Below are positions 34,346 through 45,888 of a stretch of 64,000 nucleotides of DNA, piece after piece. The DNA comes from Adiantum capillus-veneris (lineage: Eukaryota; Streptophyta; Polypodiopsida; Polypodiales; Pteridaceae). How positions within the stretch are numbered: the first letter of the stretch is position 1; each line of letters opens with the position of its first letter. Location: assembly GCA_014529385.2 (NCBI GenBank), contig CM043949.1, positions 109,179,977-109,243,976 of the forward strand, given 5' to 3'. A program made the translations under genes and the position numbers. The notes beneath the pieces are model-generated. The model saw nothing but the letters and a program-made list of their open reading frames with translations. It did no database searches and had not been told where the DNA came from.

Positions 34346-35282
34346 TACATTGGTGTTTTATCCCACGACTAGCCAGAAATGCATTAAATTCATGAGACAT
34401 ATACTCCCCCCCTCGATCGGAACGGAGGGTGCCCATTTCAGCCATAGCCAGAAATTGTTTGAAGTGCATAAAAACTTCGGACTTCACTTTAAGCGGAAAT
34501 ACCCATGCATGCCTGGAGTAATCATCAATGAAAGTCGCGAAGTACAGGTAATTGCCCAAGGACGGAGTTTGCATGGGCCCATAAACATCACTATGCACAA
34601 GCTGCAACCTGCATGTGGCCCGAACTGAACCATCCTTTGGAAATTTAGAACGCTGCATCTTACCCAAAATACAGCCTTCACAAACATGTTTGACAGGTGC
34701 TTCAAGAGGCGGCAAAGAAGCAACCATATCAGATTTCTGTAAACGCAGCAAACTGACAAAATTCAGATGACCAAAACGTGCATGCCAAAGTTTTGCATCT
34801 GAAATAGCCCTTGAATCTGCAACAGCATTTGCAAAATTTTATCCACACTTGTCATACAAAGTGAGCTTATACAACCCACGGCACAAAAGCCCAGATGCAA
34901 CAATTTCATCACCAAAACTGAGATCATGAATTGTACATCTGTCATCCACAAATTTGACTACAAGTCCAAGTCTAGCAAGCGCGGATACAGACAAGAGATT
35001 CTTCTTGATCCCAGGTACATAAAGTGCATCAACAAGTGTGAAGGAACTGCCATTAGCAACAGTGAGCACAATCTTTCCAACTCCCTAAATTGGATAAGAG
35101 GCGTTGTTGGCACAAGTGACTGAATTCCCATGAGGGACAGACTCTAGAGAGGTAAACCATTCACGATGTGAGGTAATGTGCTTTGTAGCACCACTGTCAA
35201 AATACCACACATGTGAATCTGCAGCAACTGACAAGCATGCATCATGGATAGCAGGATTGTAAGTGCACTCTGTGCTAAAAGC
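34346..35282 (-). pseudogene. Element A protease and integrase, N-terminal part
   Basis: On the minus strand the region covers the copia protease near 35205 (the DSGATKHITSH motif seen intact in E and F), the SYPI..VGKIV segment, and LYVPGIKKNLLSVSALARLG. The integrase follows: zinc-binding HARFGHLNF and CEGCILGKMQRSKF, then catalytic core VHSDVYGPMQTPS and LRSDRGGEYMSHEF. Element T interrupts it just after KHQC, between the second catalytic Asp and the catalytic Glu, which lies at about 19510. Stops separate the frames at 34839-35069 and 34335-34751. Confidence 0.9.
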
Positions 35283-36306
35283 CTATTTTGCATCAACATC
35301 AACAACACAGTCTCCTTTCATAGAAGACTCAACAATGGCTGCATTCGTAGTGGAACCAGCATTTGCAGTGGAACCACCCTCTTTCTTCTTAGCCTCTTTG
35401 GCCTTCAACTTAGGACACGACTTAATCAAGTGATCATTGGCTTTACAATAATGGCAACGCATCTTCTTTTTGCCCTTATCACCAGAATTTCCAGACGAAT
35501 TGCTGCCAGCAGAAGCATTAGGAACAGAATATTTGCCACTCGCAGCAGAACCATAAGAAGTGGTTGCATTGCTGTTACCACCCTTTCTTTGAGAAGCAAT
35601 AAAAGCCTGTTCAACTGCACGTTGTCTAGTCCTATTTTTTCTAGAAAGTGACTCTTGCAACAGCAATGTGCATAATGCATCAAACTTGACAACTTCTGGA
35701 TTTCCTTGGGTTTTCAAGTCTCCAAGTACTAGCAAACGTTTGGTAAGAATCTGGTAAGGAATCAAGAATAGTCTGCACAAGGGAACTATCTGAAATAACT
35801 TCACCTACAGAAATAAGTTGCTCATTGATATCCTTGACACTAGCAAGGAAAGTGTCCATATCATCTTCCTCATGCATAATCTTCGACTCCAGCTCTTTAC
35901 GCAGTAAAGCAATTTTAGCCTCATTGCGGCTTGCATAAAGACCTGCTAGAATATCCCAAGCCTATTTTGCAGATTTTGCTAAACGGATGTGAGGAACAAT
36001 GGTGCGCTTCACAGACAACACAATCAATGCATGAGCCTGCGCATCCTTAACATCCCAACGAGCTTGTTCTACCGTAGGCAAAACAACTCTAACATCTACA
36101 ATCCTTGCAGCAAGACATGAAACATCCTCAACATCGCCTACATCCTCAGAACCAAGACGTACATCAATGCCCTGCACAATGTTCCAGACACCCTTTGACA
36201 CAAGAACATGTTGCATCATATAAGCCCACATAGGGTAGTTGTCCCCATCCAACCTCTCCTCAGTAGCAAACATCTTGAACACATCTGTGTTGTTGTTGTC
36301 AGCCAT
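35283..36306 (-). pseudogene. Element A gag (UBN2-type) with zinc knuckle
   Basis: It starts at MADNNNTDVFKMFATEERLDGDNYPMWAYMM (ATG at 36306). The UBN2-like gag has VWNIVQGID, DAQAHALIVLSVKRTIVPHI and, in the next frames, FLASVKDINEQLISVGEVISD, ILDSLPDSYQTFASTWRLE and a zinc knuckle CHYCKANDHLIKSC (about 35425-35465). Stops and a frameshift near 35720 break it. Copies E and F begin at the same residues. Confidence 0.92.
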
Positions 36307-36669
36307 GGTAAATGCTACACCTGATGTGAAAACTGCCCGAAAATAGGAGAAACGGAGCAGGAACAACCTGTGCTATATAGCACAAACCGTAGAATACTAT
36401 AAGGCACCTGTTATGCAGAGAACGACACTAACAAAAATTCTGCATAAAATGATGAAATAGCCATGTGCAGTACTGCCTGTAGTGGAAACGGAGGCCGAAA
36501 TGAGCCCAAATCAAAATTCTGAGCAGACCAAGCTCTTCCAACTTCCCCAAAATATCTGTTGACTTGCGAACGCTTGCCAAAGCTCACTGAAATCGGAGAA
36601 AGTGAGCAGGCGTGTGCTGGAGCAGCTGGCGACTAAGCCCGGGAGGACGTGAGTTGCTCTGATACTAGT
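36307..36669 (-). other. Leader and primer-binding site of element A
   Basis: The minus strand reads TAGTATCAGAGC at 36656-36667, just after the LTR. It is the tRNA-iMet site TGGTATCAGAGC with one change. The rest of the leader, to the gag ATG, matches the leaders of E and F. Confidence 0.85.
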
Positions 36670-36880
36670 TGTTGGAATTAGGGTTGCAAAGAAACACACA
36701 CAGCTTGGAGAAGATGAAGGAAGCTCAAGGCACACAATAGAGAGTGTGTTACTTAGTGTGCAATGGAAAGATAGATAGCCATAGAGTGATGGGCGTATAT
36801 ACAATGCTCGGGGGAAAAAACCTCCTAAAGAGGGAAAAAATGCCCCGGCGGTCCATCACTACCACATGTATATGGTAACA
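36670..36880 (-). repeat. 5' LTR of element A
   Basis: 211 bp. It is the partner of 16942-17168 with a few substitutions and a deletion of about 16 bp around 36853, where the GTGTTCACACAC segment is lost. Confidence 0.95.
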
Positions 36881-36885
36881 AATTA

Positions 36886-37301
36886 ATGCCCAAATTTTTT
36901 CTTATGGTCATTCCAACAACAACAACAACAATCGGTCCAAGGAGAAAGGAGTTTACAAAGGTAAAAATAAACTCTCTCCTAAAGAGCTTGAACCTTTTCT
37001 CAAGGATCACAAATGTTTTAAGTGTGGAGAGCAAGGACATGGCTATCGTTCTTGCCCCAAAAGAAATGCTCGCAATGAGACTCCTAGAGCTTCCACTATC
37101 GAAGCTTCAAAAGAGGATACTCATTGCAAAGGATCACCTCTCTCCTATGCTTGGGGAAAGGTAAGGGAGCATGATGCTTTCATCCTGTTTGACCCTGGTT
37201 CTGGTCTCAACTTCATATCAATGGAGTTGGCCACCAAGTTGGGCATTCAAGCTTTTGAGATGGGAGATGCTATAACGGCCGATGCCGCTTTCAAGGGATG
37301 A
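36886..37301 (+). pseudogene. Element B zinc knuckle and protease
   Basis: This continues gag after element A. The knuckle CFKCGEQGHGYRSC (about 37015-37056) is followed by HDAFILFDPGSGLNFISMELATKLGI. The latter is the aspartic protease active site in which the usual D-S/T-G has become D-P-G, probably inactive. The frame ends at TGA 37299-37301. Confidence 0.85.
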
Positions 37302-37436
37302 CAAGCCTCCGTTACTCCCTTGATTGGGAAGTTGAGACTTCATGTCCAAAGCTATATATGTCGACAAAGAAGACTTCTTCATCTCTCCTCTCCAACATGA
37401 GGATGTTGAGTCCTAGGGATACCATGGTTCAACCGC

Positions 37437-38864
37437 ATGGCTGCCAACATGAAGTTCCCTGAAAGGAGAATCTACTTCACCTATAGGGGAAAGACTATGT
37501 ATATAGATGCTAATGAGTCTGGTCGTACTATACCACTTGTAAATCCTCTCGCCCTTGATAAATCAATGAAAAGCTCAGTTTCTATGTACATGATTTTTGT
37601 CAAAGAATCCCAAAAAGATCCTAATGTTTCATCAAAGGTGAATGGTAGGAATCAAGAAGAGTTAGACTTGTCTAACTTTCTAAAAGGATTCCAAGATGTG
37701 TTCATTGCTGATATCCCTATGGACTTACCTCCAAAAAGAGGGGATGATGACCATTGAATTGAGCTCCTATAAAAAATCTCACAGCCTAACAAACCTCCCT
37801 ATCGAGTTTCACAAGCTCAACAAGAGGAGATCATGAGGCAAGTACAAGAATTGGTAGACAAAGGAATGGTGAGGCCTAGCTCCTCTCCCTTTTGCTCTCC
37901 AATCCTTTTAGTGCAAAAGAAAGATGGTACATACCACATGTGTGTGGACTATCGCGCACTAAATCATATCACTATCAAAAACAGATTTCCCGTACCTCGG
38001 GTAGAAGATCTGTTTGATAAGCTACAAGGCTCTACCTACTTCAGTAGGATTGATCTTAAAAGTGTCTACCATCAAATAAGGATAGTGAATGAAGATATCC
38101 TAAAGACTGCATTTCGTACAACATTTGGCCTTTATGAATATCTAATCATGCCTTTTGGCTTGACTAATGCACCAGCTACATTCAATTGATTAATGGAGAA
38201 ATTTTTTAGACCCTACCGCAAATTCACTGGAGTGTTCTTTGATGATATCATCATCTACTCCAATTCCTTGGAGGAACACAAGAAACATCTCCAAGTGATT
38301 TTTCGAGCATTAAGGGAGAATAAGCTTTTTCTCAATCAAAAGAAAAGTGATTTTTTCCTACAAGAGATTCAATACTTAGGTCATATTATCTCTCGAGATG
38401 GTATCCGTATGGATCCATCAAAGTTGGAGGTAATAAAAGCATGGCCTAATCCAAGGAATCTACATGAGCTAAGAAGCTTTATTGGTATGTGTGCATACTA
38501 TAGACGCTTCATAGAAAAATTCTCTCAAATAGCAGGACCATTACATGACTTAACAAAGAAAAACGTTAAGTATTCATGGACTGCTAAGGAGCAAAGTGCT
38601 TTTGACAAGCTCAAAGAGAAGCTTATCTACCAACCAGTCCTTATGCTTCCGGATCTCTCAAAGCCATTTGAGGTCCAATGTGATGCTTGTGGTGATTGCC
38701 TTGGAGCAGTCTTGCTTCAAGAAGGGCATGCCATAGCCTATGAGAGCCGAAGGCTCAACACGGATGAACGGGTCTTAGGCATTTATGAGAAAGAGTTGTT
38801 AGCTATTCTACATGCCCTAGACACATGGAAGCACTATCTATTGGGGACTCCATTCATCTTATGA
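37437..38864 (+). pseudogene. Element B reverse transcriptase and RNase H start
   Basis: One frame with three TGA codons at about 37755, 38187 and 38862, each where the family usually has Arg or an equivalent (DH*IEL, FN*LM, FIL*TDHQSL). The linker has FLKGFQDVFIADIP. The reverse transcriptase shows [59 protein letters not shown] and the active site VFFDDIIIYS, then YLGHIISRDGI and the connection RSFIGMCAYYRRFIEKFSQIAGPLHDLTK. RNase H begins at FEVQCDACGDCLGAVLLQEGHAIAYESRRL. Confidence 0.93.
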
Positions 38865-40512
38865 ACAGACCATCAAAGTCTCAAGTACTTCATGACGCAA
38901 ACAAAGCTTTTCGACAAAAAAATGAGGTGGGCAAATTTTCTTTCACAATTTAATTTTCACATTGCTCACATTGCTAGTAAGCACAATCAAGTGGCTGATG
39001 CACTTTCGCGACAACCAAAAGTTAATGTTGTGTCAATAGCAACTCACAATGATCTATCTTCTATGATAGATGAGTATGCTACTGACCCTGATTTTAAAGA
39101 TATAATGTCAGCCCTTGCTTTGGGGAAGAAAGAGGAACCATTCACCTTGCGGATGGTTATCTTCTCCATGGCAATAAGCTATGTGTTACCCACTCCTTTC
39201 ATGAGAAAGTCATGTATGAATCCCACGCTCCTCCCTATGCGGGGCATAGAGGCATTCAACCTACTCTTCGAGGAGTAGAGACGTACTTTTATTGGCCCAC
39301 CATGAAAGTGGACATACAAGAGTATGTTTCAAAATGTGTAGTATGCCGAAAGACGAAGTATGATAGAGGGAAGCAACCCGGATTACTCCAGCCATTGCCA
39401 ATTCCTAATTCACCATGGGAGAGTATATCCATGGATTTTATCTTTGGATTACCAAAACTATCCTTGGGAATACGGGAATATGGACAATAGTCGAGAGGTT
39501 TAGCAAGCAAGCACACTTTATCCCTGTCAAGAAGTCTATTAAGGCACACCAAATGGCAACTCTCTTCATATCACAGATTTTCAAACACCATGGATTGCTA
39601 ACGTCCATCGTGTCAGATAGAGATCCTAGAATGACCAATAATTTCTGGAAAGGTCTCTTTGAAAATCTAGGTACAATATTGAATTTCTCTTCGGCCTATC
39701 ACCCACAAACGGATGGCCAAAGTGAGATAGCCAATCTTACGATTCTTGATCTACTAAAGACCTATGTTACAGAAGTAGATCAACGCTCACAATGGGAAAA
39801 GTACTTACCTCTTGTAGAGTATGCGTATAATAATACTATCCATACTTCTACGGGAAAAGAACCTTTTGAAATCATAGAAGGAAGACCTAAAAGTCCCTTG
39901 CTACTCAAAGTACATGGGAAGATCTTCGTTGCCGATGAGTATAGCCGTGACCTGCAAACATCTTTTCAAAAGATTAAGGAGGCTATATCCATCTCCCAAC
40001 TAAGGCAAAAATCTGTTTCTGACAAGCACAGAAGGGCCTTAACGTTCAAAGAAAATGATTGGGTCTTACTTAAGTTTGCTAAGGCTCGATTGAGGCAAAC
40101 AACGGGCAAAGACCCTACGGGCCATCAAAAGTATTATGCTAAACTAGAAAAAAGATACTATGGTCCTTTTCAAATTTTGAAGCCAATCAATGAGGTAGCT
40201 TATCAACTCAAGTTACCTAACCATTGGCTCATACACAATGCTTTTGATGTGAGCCTACTCAAGCCGTACAAAGGAGAGCCTCCAAATGAACCAATTATTG
40301 AAGACCCTCCTGAAATCAAAGATCAAGAAGAGGTACTACAACCCGAAGCTATTCTTCGGCATGAAGACAAGGTACTACGACATGGTAAGATTATCCGACG
40401 GTATCTTATTAAGTTCAAAAATTATCCTTTTGAAGATGCTAGATGGATGCAAGGAATCCAGCTTAAGGATAGTATGAACCTTGTCAACGCTTACAATGCT
40501 ACATTAGAGTAA
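38865..40512 (+). pseudogene. Element B RNase H end, integrase, chromodomain-like tail
   Basis: RNase H ends with HIASKHNQVADALSRQ. Integrase follows in two further frames: the zinc-binding GHRGIQPTLRGVETYFYWP..CVVCRKTKYDRG (frame at 39212), then SMDFIFGLP, IVSDRDPRMTNNFWK and YHPQTDGQSEIANL, the DDE triad (frame at 39415). The GPFQILKPINEVAYQLKLP and HNAFDVSLLKPY tail is typical of chromoviruses. The last 50 residues, KIIRRYLIKFKNYPFEDARWM, resemble a divergent chromodomain, which in this group directs insertion into heterochromatin. Two frameshifts break it. Confidence 0.92.
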
Positions 40513-40869
40513 CCAAATGTACATGTTTCTTTCAAATGATTAATGTTTTTGTCTTATAAGACTAATTCTCTCTTTATTGTGCACAAATTTAAGTAGTATG
40601 CATACTAAGAATCATGTTTGGGATGACGATGTCTCTCAAACACCATGTAGAATTTGTCACTCTACTTGGGAGGATGAAATGGACTAAAGAGCAGACATGC
40701 TTGCGGCATCTATGTCTCCCAAGCACCAAATGGATTAGTCATCCATCTTGGAATGATGTCGTAGGGTAAAAAGGGATCCTCTACCCGCTAAGACAAATTG
40801 ACTAATGGCTATGACTTTATCTCTTTTACCTCATAGTCGAGGACGACTATGATTTCAAGAGAGAGATAA
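40513..40869 (+). other. 3' untranslated region and purine tract of B
   Basis: About 350 bp after the pol stop with no frame. It ends in a purine-rich AAGAGAGAGATAA directly before the 3' LTR. Confidence 0.7.
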
Positions 40870-42031
40870 TGTCATCAAATATCTAATATCTAACCAACCC
40901 AAATGATTTTCTCATATTAAACTCATCATTTAATATGGGATAATAAACGGGAACAAGGGTTAGAATATAGACATGTACTTACGGATCTATCTCAACATGG
41001 GGCCAATGATAAAGGGGCCCAAATGAGAGATGGTCTGCCAAAAAGCAAGGTTAATTAATGAAGCTTAAAAGACCTTAGGGTTAGCTTCATTAAAGACCTC
41101 CAATGGTTAGTGTTAAAAGTCCTTTTGACCTTAAGCAAGCTAGGGTTGTACTTGAGGTGAGAACCTTAGGCAAGCTAGGGCTGTGCTTGAGGTGGGAACC
41201 CGATCTGAACTTAGGCAAGCTAGGGCTGTGCTTGAGGTGGGAACCCGGCCTAAACTTAGGCAAGCTAGGGTTGTGCTTGAGGTGGGAGCTCCACCTAAGG
41301 TGCTTGTCATGCTTGATGACTAAGGTACTTGAGGTACTTGTCACATTTAATGAGGAAGTTGCTTGAGAAGCTTCGTATGCATGGGGGTAAGATGCTTGAG
41401 TCAAAAAGAGAACCTACTCACTTAATAAAGAAGCTTCCTATGCATAAAAATCTCAAAGTTAGGGGAATTCTAAAAGAGCACATGGGACACATGTCAGACT
41501 CTCACTAAGCTTAACCACATGCCATGCTTGAATGCTATTGGTTGGGCTAAAGAGGGGTCCAATGAGCTTTTACTTCCACCTAACAAATATCTAGATATTT
41601 TCAAGCACGCTCTCTCTCTCTAAGGGGTAAGGAGGACACTTGTCAAAAGACTACCCATATGCTTGACTGCATGCCGGATGTGATTGGCTAAGGGGAGAGG
41701 GTTCCAATGAGCTTGTAGCAAGTAGAATTTTCGCCCAAAGCAAGAAAGGGGGGTGCTAGGGGGATATACACCATCACACACACTCATTGGAGACACCATT
41801 CTCACTTGGTGAAAGTTGAGGAACACCACCTCCTTCTCCAAGCTTGTGAGAGTGAAAGCCTACACCAACACTCTTGGCTATGGAATGCAAATCCAACCAA
41901 GTGTCATAATTCAATGCTTAAGCTTGCCATCTTCTCCATCTCCATTACCATGCTATTATGTATGCTAGCAAGAAGAGTAATGATAAGTGAGGAACTACTT
42001 CTTTCTCATATGGAATGTTTCTTCTTCCTCT
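40870..42031 (+). repeat. 3' LTR of element B, truncated
   Basis: It matches the first 1.16 kb of 13743-15350, then stops at CTTCTTCCTCT (42031), where unrelated element C coding sequence begins. About 440 bp of LTR is missing. Confidence 0.93.
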
Positions 42032-43250
42032 ACATTTGCCAAAGTTAATAGAACTACTCCATGAAAAAATTAGCATGGGTATCTTGGAGCCTTCTTGTGC
42101 GCCATATTCAAAGAGGTGGTTCATTGTGCCGAAGAAGAATGGAGCTTTGCGGTTCATACAAGATATGCAACCTGTAAACAAGGTTACCAACAGGAATGTG
42201 GGTACAGGACCTATAGTGGATGAATATACAGAGGCTTTTGTAGGAAGGTCAATTTACTCAATGGGAGATCTCTATTCAGGATACAATCAATTTCAGCTAG
42301 ATGTTGAGAGTAGATATCTCACAGCTATGAAAACACCTTTGGGACTGGTAAGGATGTGTACCTTACCTCAAGGAGAAACAGATTCAATTGCACATATGAT
42401 GAATGGGATGAACAAGGTTCTACGTGACTTCATACCTCAAATCACAATGCCAGTTCTTGATGATGTGCCCATCAAAGGATGTGAAGACAAAGATAAAGAT
42501 GAAGCTATGGATTCAAGGGGGTGCCGTAAGTTTGTTGCAGGCCATATCCAAGATTGTGAGAAGATTTTGTCAAAGCTGGAAGAAGTTATCTTACCCTGTC
42601 AGGGCAAAAATCTGTATTTGGTGTCAATGAAGTGTTGATTGTGGGGCATATGTGTGGTCCTTATGTTAGAAGGCCTTGTCCAAAAAAGATGGATGCAATC
42701 AAAAACAGAAACATGTACAACTATAACTGAAGCTCAAAGATTTCTTGGTGCTTGCGTCTTCTATCTTATTTGGATACCACATTATGCACATGTAGCAGAT
42801 CCCCTTTATAGGTTGTTGATAAAGAATCAGACGTTTCGATGGGAAGAAGAGCACACAAAAGCCATGAGAAGCTAAGGAAGCTACTTCTTTCATCGCAAAC
42901 TTGAGAAAGGTAGACTATGCATGTGAGAGACCTGTCATTGTGACAGTGGACACGAGTCCTACAGGGATAGGATGGGTAGTAGGGCAAGATGATAATGAGG
43001 TAAAAAGGTATGTGGTGAGATTTGGAGCCAAGATTCTGAGTTCTAACTTCTCGCCAAAGAGATTATGCACAAGTAAAAAGGGAACTATGGGGGGTGTTTA
43101 CAGCATTGAGGTGTGACAAGGAAACTGATTGTTTGCCCTACGATGGATAGCCTACATCAAGTCCTTGAATCCTGAGTTCAAGCATATTGCAGGAAAAGAC
43201 AATCCAATGGCAGATATGCTATCTAGGGCAAGGTATGAAGATGAACAGGA
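42032..43250 (+). pseudogene. Element C reverse transcriptase and RNase H
   Basis: The reverse transcriptase reads LPKLIELLHEKISMGILEPSCAPYSKRWFIVPKKNGALRF, then IYSMGDLYSGYNQFQLDVESRYLTAMKTPLGL, MCTLPQGETDSIAHMMNGM and an active-site region PVLDDVPIKG. Connection and RNase H follow in several frames: VADPLYRLLIKNQTFRWEEEH, VIVTVDTSPTGIGWVVGQDD, and YIKSLNPEFKHIAGKDNPMADMLSRARYED. The TPLGL..LPQGETDS and DDVPIKG signatures differ clearly from element B. They resemble a gypsy group I associate with fungi and seed-free plants. The N-terminus and protease are missing at the junction with B. Confidence 0.85.
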
Positions 43251-44605
43251 TATGATTATTGAGGGAGATGATGTTGGCACAAAGTTTTACACTATTGATC
43301 ATGCAAAGAGTCGTCATGCATGTTTTGTGTCTTCACTTGAGTCTTTTTCAGAGGAACTATATCAGGATGAATGGCTCTTGATAGGTCACTACTTAAGTAC
43401 TCTGCAGAAGCAGAATGATTGGACTGAGCAGGAATTTAAGAGGATAAGAAGAAAAGCATATGGATACTTCTTGAGGGATGGCTACTTATGGAAGAATCCC
43501 AAACAAAGAGATGGAACACCATTGCACGTAGTATGCGATAAGGTTACTCAGCAACAAATCATCAAGGAGTTCCATGAAAGTTTATGGGCAGGACATCGAG
43601 GTGTATGGGCAACATTTGCCAAGGTAAAAGAAAGGTATTGGTGGAAAGGGATGTATAAGGATGTGGCTGAGTTAGTGGAGTCTAGTGTAACATGCCAAAT
43701 GTATTCAAATGTACGGCCTCGTGATGGACTACATCCTACTTATCCATTAGCCATGCATTACAAATGGGTTGTGGACTTGGTTATAATATGCCTTTGAGAC
43801 TTTGGTAAATGAGGTATTTGGTGCTTGCAAGAGAAGATTTGTCTAATCAAGTTGAAGGGCGTGCATTGAGGACAAAGAGTACACAAGCTATATGTAAATT
43901 TCTTCTTAAAGATGTGATCCATTGCTATGGGTGTGTGGGAAAGATAACTAAAGATAGAGGAGAATTGGATGCTGATGAAGCAAGGGAATTCTTCTCTAGA
44001 ATGGGCATCAAACTAGATTTAACTTGTGCTAATAACCCAGAGGGAAATGGCAAAAGTGAAAGAGGGCATCCTCCAATAATAAAAGCTTTAGCTAAGGCTT
44101 GTGAAAGTAAGCTTGGAGAGTGGCCAAGTTACTACCATTTGTATTGTGGGCTGACCGTACAACACATAGTTCAGTCACTGGCTATATGCATGTTGAATTA
44201 ATAAATGGTCAAAAACCTGTGATGCCAATTGAAGATGTAGTCCTTACATGGAATGTATTGCCATGGGAAGATGGATTGAGTAGAGAAGACCTTATTGCAT
44301 TGCACATACGGCAATTGGAAAGAAGGCCTGAAGACATTGAGCTTGCAAAAGCTCAACTAAAGAATGCAAGGTTGAAAAACAAAGACAGATTTGACAAGAT
44401 GCATAGGCTCAGACCAAAAGACATTGAAGAAGGTGATTGGGTGCTGGTGTACGATAGTAGCCTTGAAAACCAACACTCTACAATAAGGAATCTTGCAAAG
44501 AGATGGTTTGGTCCTTACGTTGTCAAACATGTGCATGGAAATGCAACTTACACCTTGCGTGAACTGGATGGGAAAGAACTGAAAATTCCCATTGCAGAAA
44601 AATGA
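43251..44605 (+). pseudogene. Element C integrase
   Basis: The zinc-binding part is in the frame 43129-43797: EFHESLWAGHRGVWATFAKVKERYWWKGMYKDV, with the second Cys pair altered to VTCQMYS. The catalytic core continues in the frame at 43809 with ITKDRGELDADEAREFF and NNPEGNGKSERGHPPI. The C-terminal part is in the frame at 44120: RPKDIEEGDWVLVYDSSLENQHS..KRWFGPYVVKHVHGNATYTLRELDG. At least two frameshifts and a stop make it inactive. Confidence 0.85.
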
Positions 44606-44793
44606 TTTAAAGTATTCAAAAGAAGAGGGGATGTTGATTCATTTGATGCACAACCAAGTGAAGAGGATGATGAAGCCAACTATATGCAAACTGAGGATGA
44701 AAGTGAGAATATGGCATCTTACCATGAGTTTTAATGCTCTACAAATGTTGTTGTGGCACATACCGGAGGATGTGCAGGTTCAGAGGGGGTGGA
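44606..44793 (+). other. 3' region and purine tract of element C
   Basis: Short non-coding stretch ending in CAGAGGGGGTGGA, the purine tract next to the 3' LTR. Confidence 0.75.
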
Positions 44794-45888
44794 TGTCGTG
44801 CCGTGGCACGTACATAGTGTGAAATAAAAACATTCACCTCACTCTTGACACTTCTCGATGTATGCAAATAAAAGAAATCATGTACATATTGTGATATATG
44901 TGGAAGCGTCTAATGTAGTCATTATCATGTAGATACCTATCAGGGGAGTCGTGGCCCTGGATGTGGCGCATTTGCATGCTTTTCCACTTGATAAGATGCT
45001 TAATTTGGTTTGACAATGTACATAGTCCAAGTGTTTCATGGTGGCACGCTCATCTCGCCTATAAAGACTGATGCAGGCAAAAATTGCCAAAAATAGCAAC
45101 TAACAGGCACCGTTGCAGAATTGCATGGAAAGTGACCCAAAATGTTAGATTGATGAAAAATGATGCTTATCTATGCTTTTTATGCTTATGTGAGTGATCC
45201 CACAAATTTAACGATTTTTCTGACTCCATTTGGAATTTTTCGCCCAAAAATTGACACATCAGCTCATATTGCGAGAGAGAGGGATGCTTTTTACAGGAAA
45301 AACCTACAGTTTTGCACTACTATGTAATGGCTTCCATGGTTGCTCAATCTATGTGTAGTGCAGTCCCGCCTCTTCGAAATCTTGTACGTGAGCGAGTGAG
45401 GGAGTGAAGTAGGGTTTCCCCTTATCAAAATGGTGTGTAGGCTTCACTTTAGAATCTCTGCAAAATCAAAAAATTGTCGTCGTGAAGGTGAAAGCGCGAG
45501 CATTCCTTTCAACTGTTTGATGTTACGACTATGTAATTGGGGGCGAAGCTACATGATACCATGAAACAGGTTTGGGTTTTGATTGAGAATTGTTCTTGTA
45601 TGAGCATTGAGGTTTCATGGATGAAACTTTAGTGTTTTTAAATGGTCTTCTAAAGTGAAATTGGATGTGATTGGTGATCCTCTCATCATAATCTTGACTA
45701 TGAGAAAAATCAGACTCCAAGCACGATAGGAAAGAGGGTTTGTGACTTTGCTGTCACGAACGCTCTTAGAATTGTTTGTCACCCTTAGGAAGAGGGTTGG
45801 TGATTCTCCACAAACGCTTTTTCACAAAGTGTGACTCTCATCACAAATTCTCATAGCCAAAGGTTTTGCACCTTCTCAGCTAGACCTT
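44794..45888 (+). repeat. 3' LTR of element C, truncated
   Basis: It matches 11216-12382 up to GCTAGACC, then lacks the last 15 or so bases and runs straight into a B-family LTR fragment. Confidence 0.87.

Larger units (their letters stand above)
16942..36880 (-). mobile_element. Element A: copia LTR retrotransposon, interrupted by T
   Basis: Short LTRs (16942-17168 and 36670-36880) bound it, and AATTA is duplicated at 16937-16941 and 36881-36885, so the ends are exact. On the minus strand the order is 5' LTR, primer site, gag, knuckle, protease, integrase (split by element T), reverse transcriptase, RNase H, purine tract and 3' LTR. This is the Ty1/copia order. It is inserted in the gag of element B in the opposite orientation. 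The same family appears as D, E and F in this window. Confidence 0.96.
13743..42031 (+). mobile_element. Element B: chromovirus-like gypsy LTR retrotransposon
   Basis: The order is 5' LTR (13743-15350), tRNA-Met primer site, gag (15765-16941), then element A inserted at 16942-36880, then knuckle and protease (36886-37301), reverse transcriptase, RNase H, integrase and a chromodomain-like tail (37437-40512), and a 3' LTR (40870-42031) truncated at its end. It lies inside element C on the same strand. The five bases before it are TTATC; the matching right duplication was lost with the end of the 3' LTR. All coding regions carry stops or frameshifts. Confidence 0.92.
11216..45888 (+). mobile_element. 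Element C: outermost gypsy-type LTR retrotransposon
   Basis: Parts on either side of a large insertion belong together. At the left are the 5' LTR (11216-12382), a primer site and gag (12466-13742). At the right are reverse transcriptase, RNase H and integrase remnants (42032-44605), a purine tract and the 3' LTR (44794-45888). Both LTRs begin TGTCGTG and share long stretches. Element B inserted at 13743. The protease and the start of reverse transcriptase are missing at the 42031/42032 junction, and the last bases of the 3' LTR are missing too. It is decayed and non-autonomous. By nesting logic it is the oldest of the four layers. Confidence 0.85.

Noticed and set aside
37755-38864. UGA read as Arg, or U-to-C RNA editing as in fern and hornwort organelles
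   Set aside because: The sequences are nuclear retrotransposons that also carry frameshifts; deamination decay explains the stops more simply.
43129-44605. Functional integrase gene in element C
   Set aside because: Different frames, stops and loss of the zinc-binding second Cys pair show it is broken.
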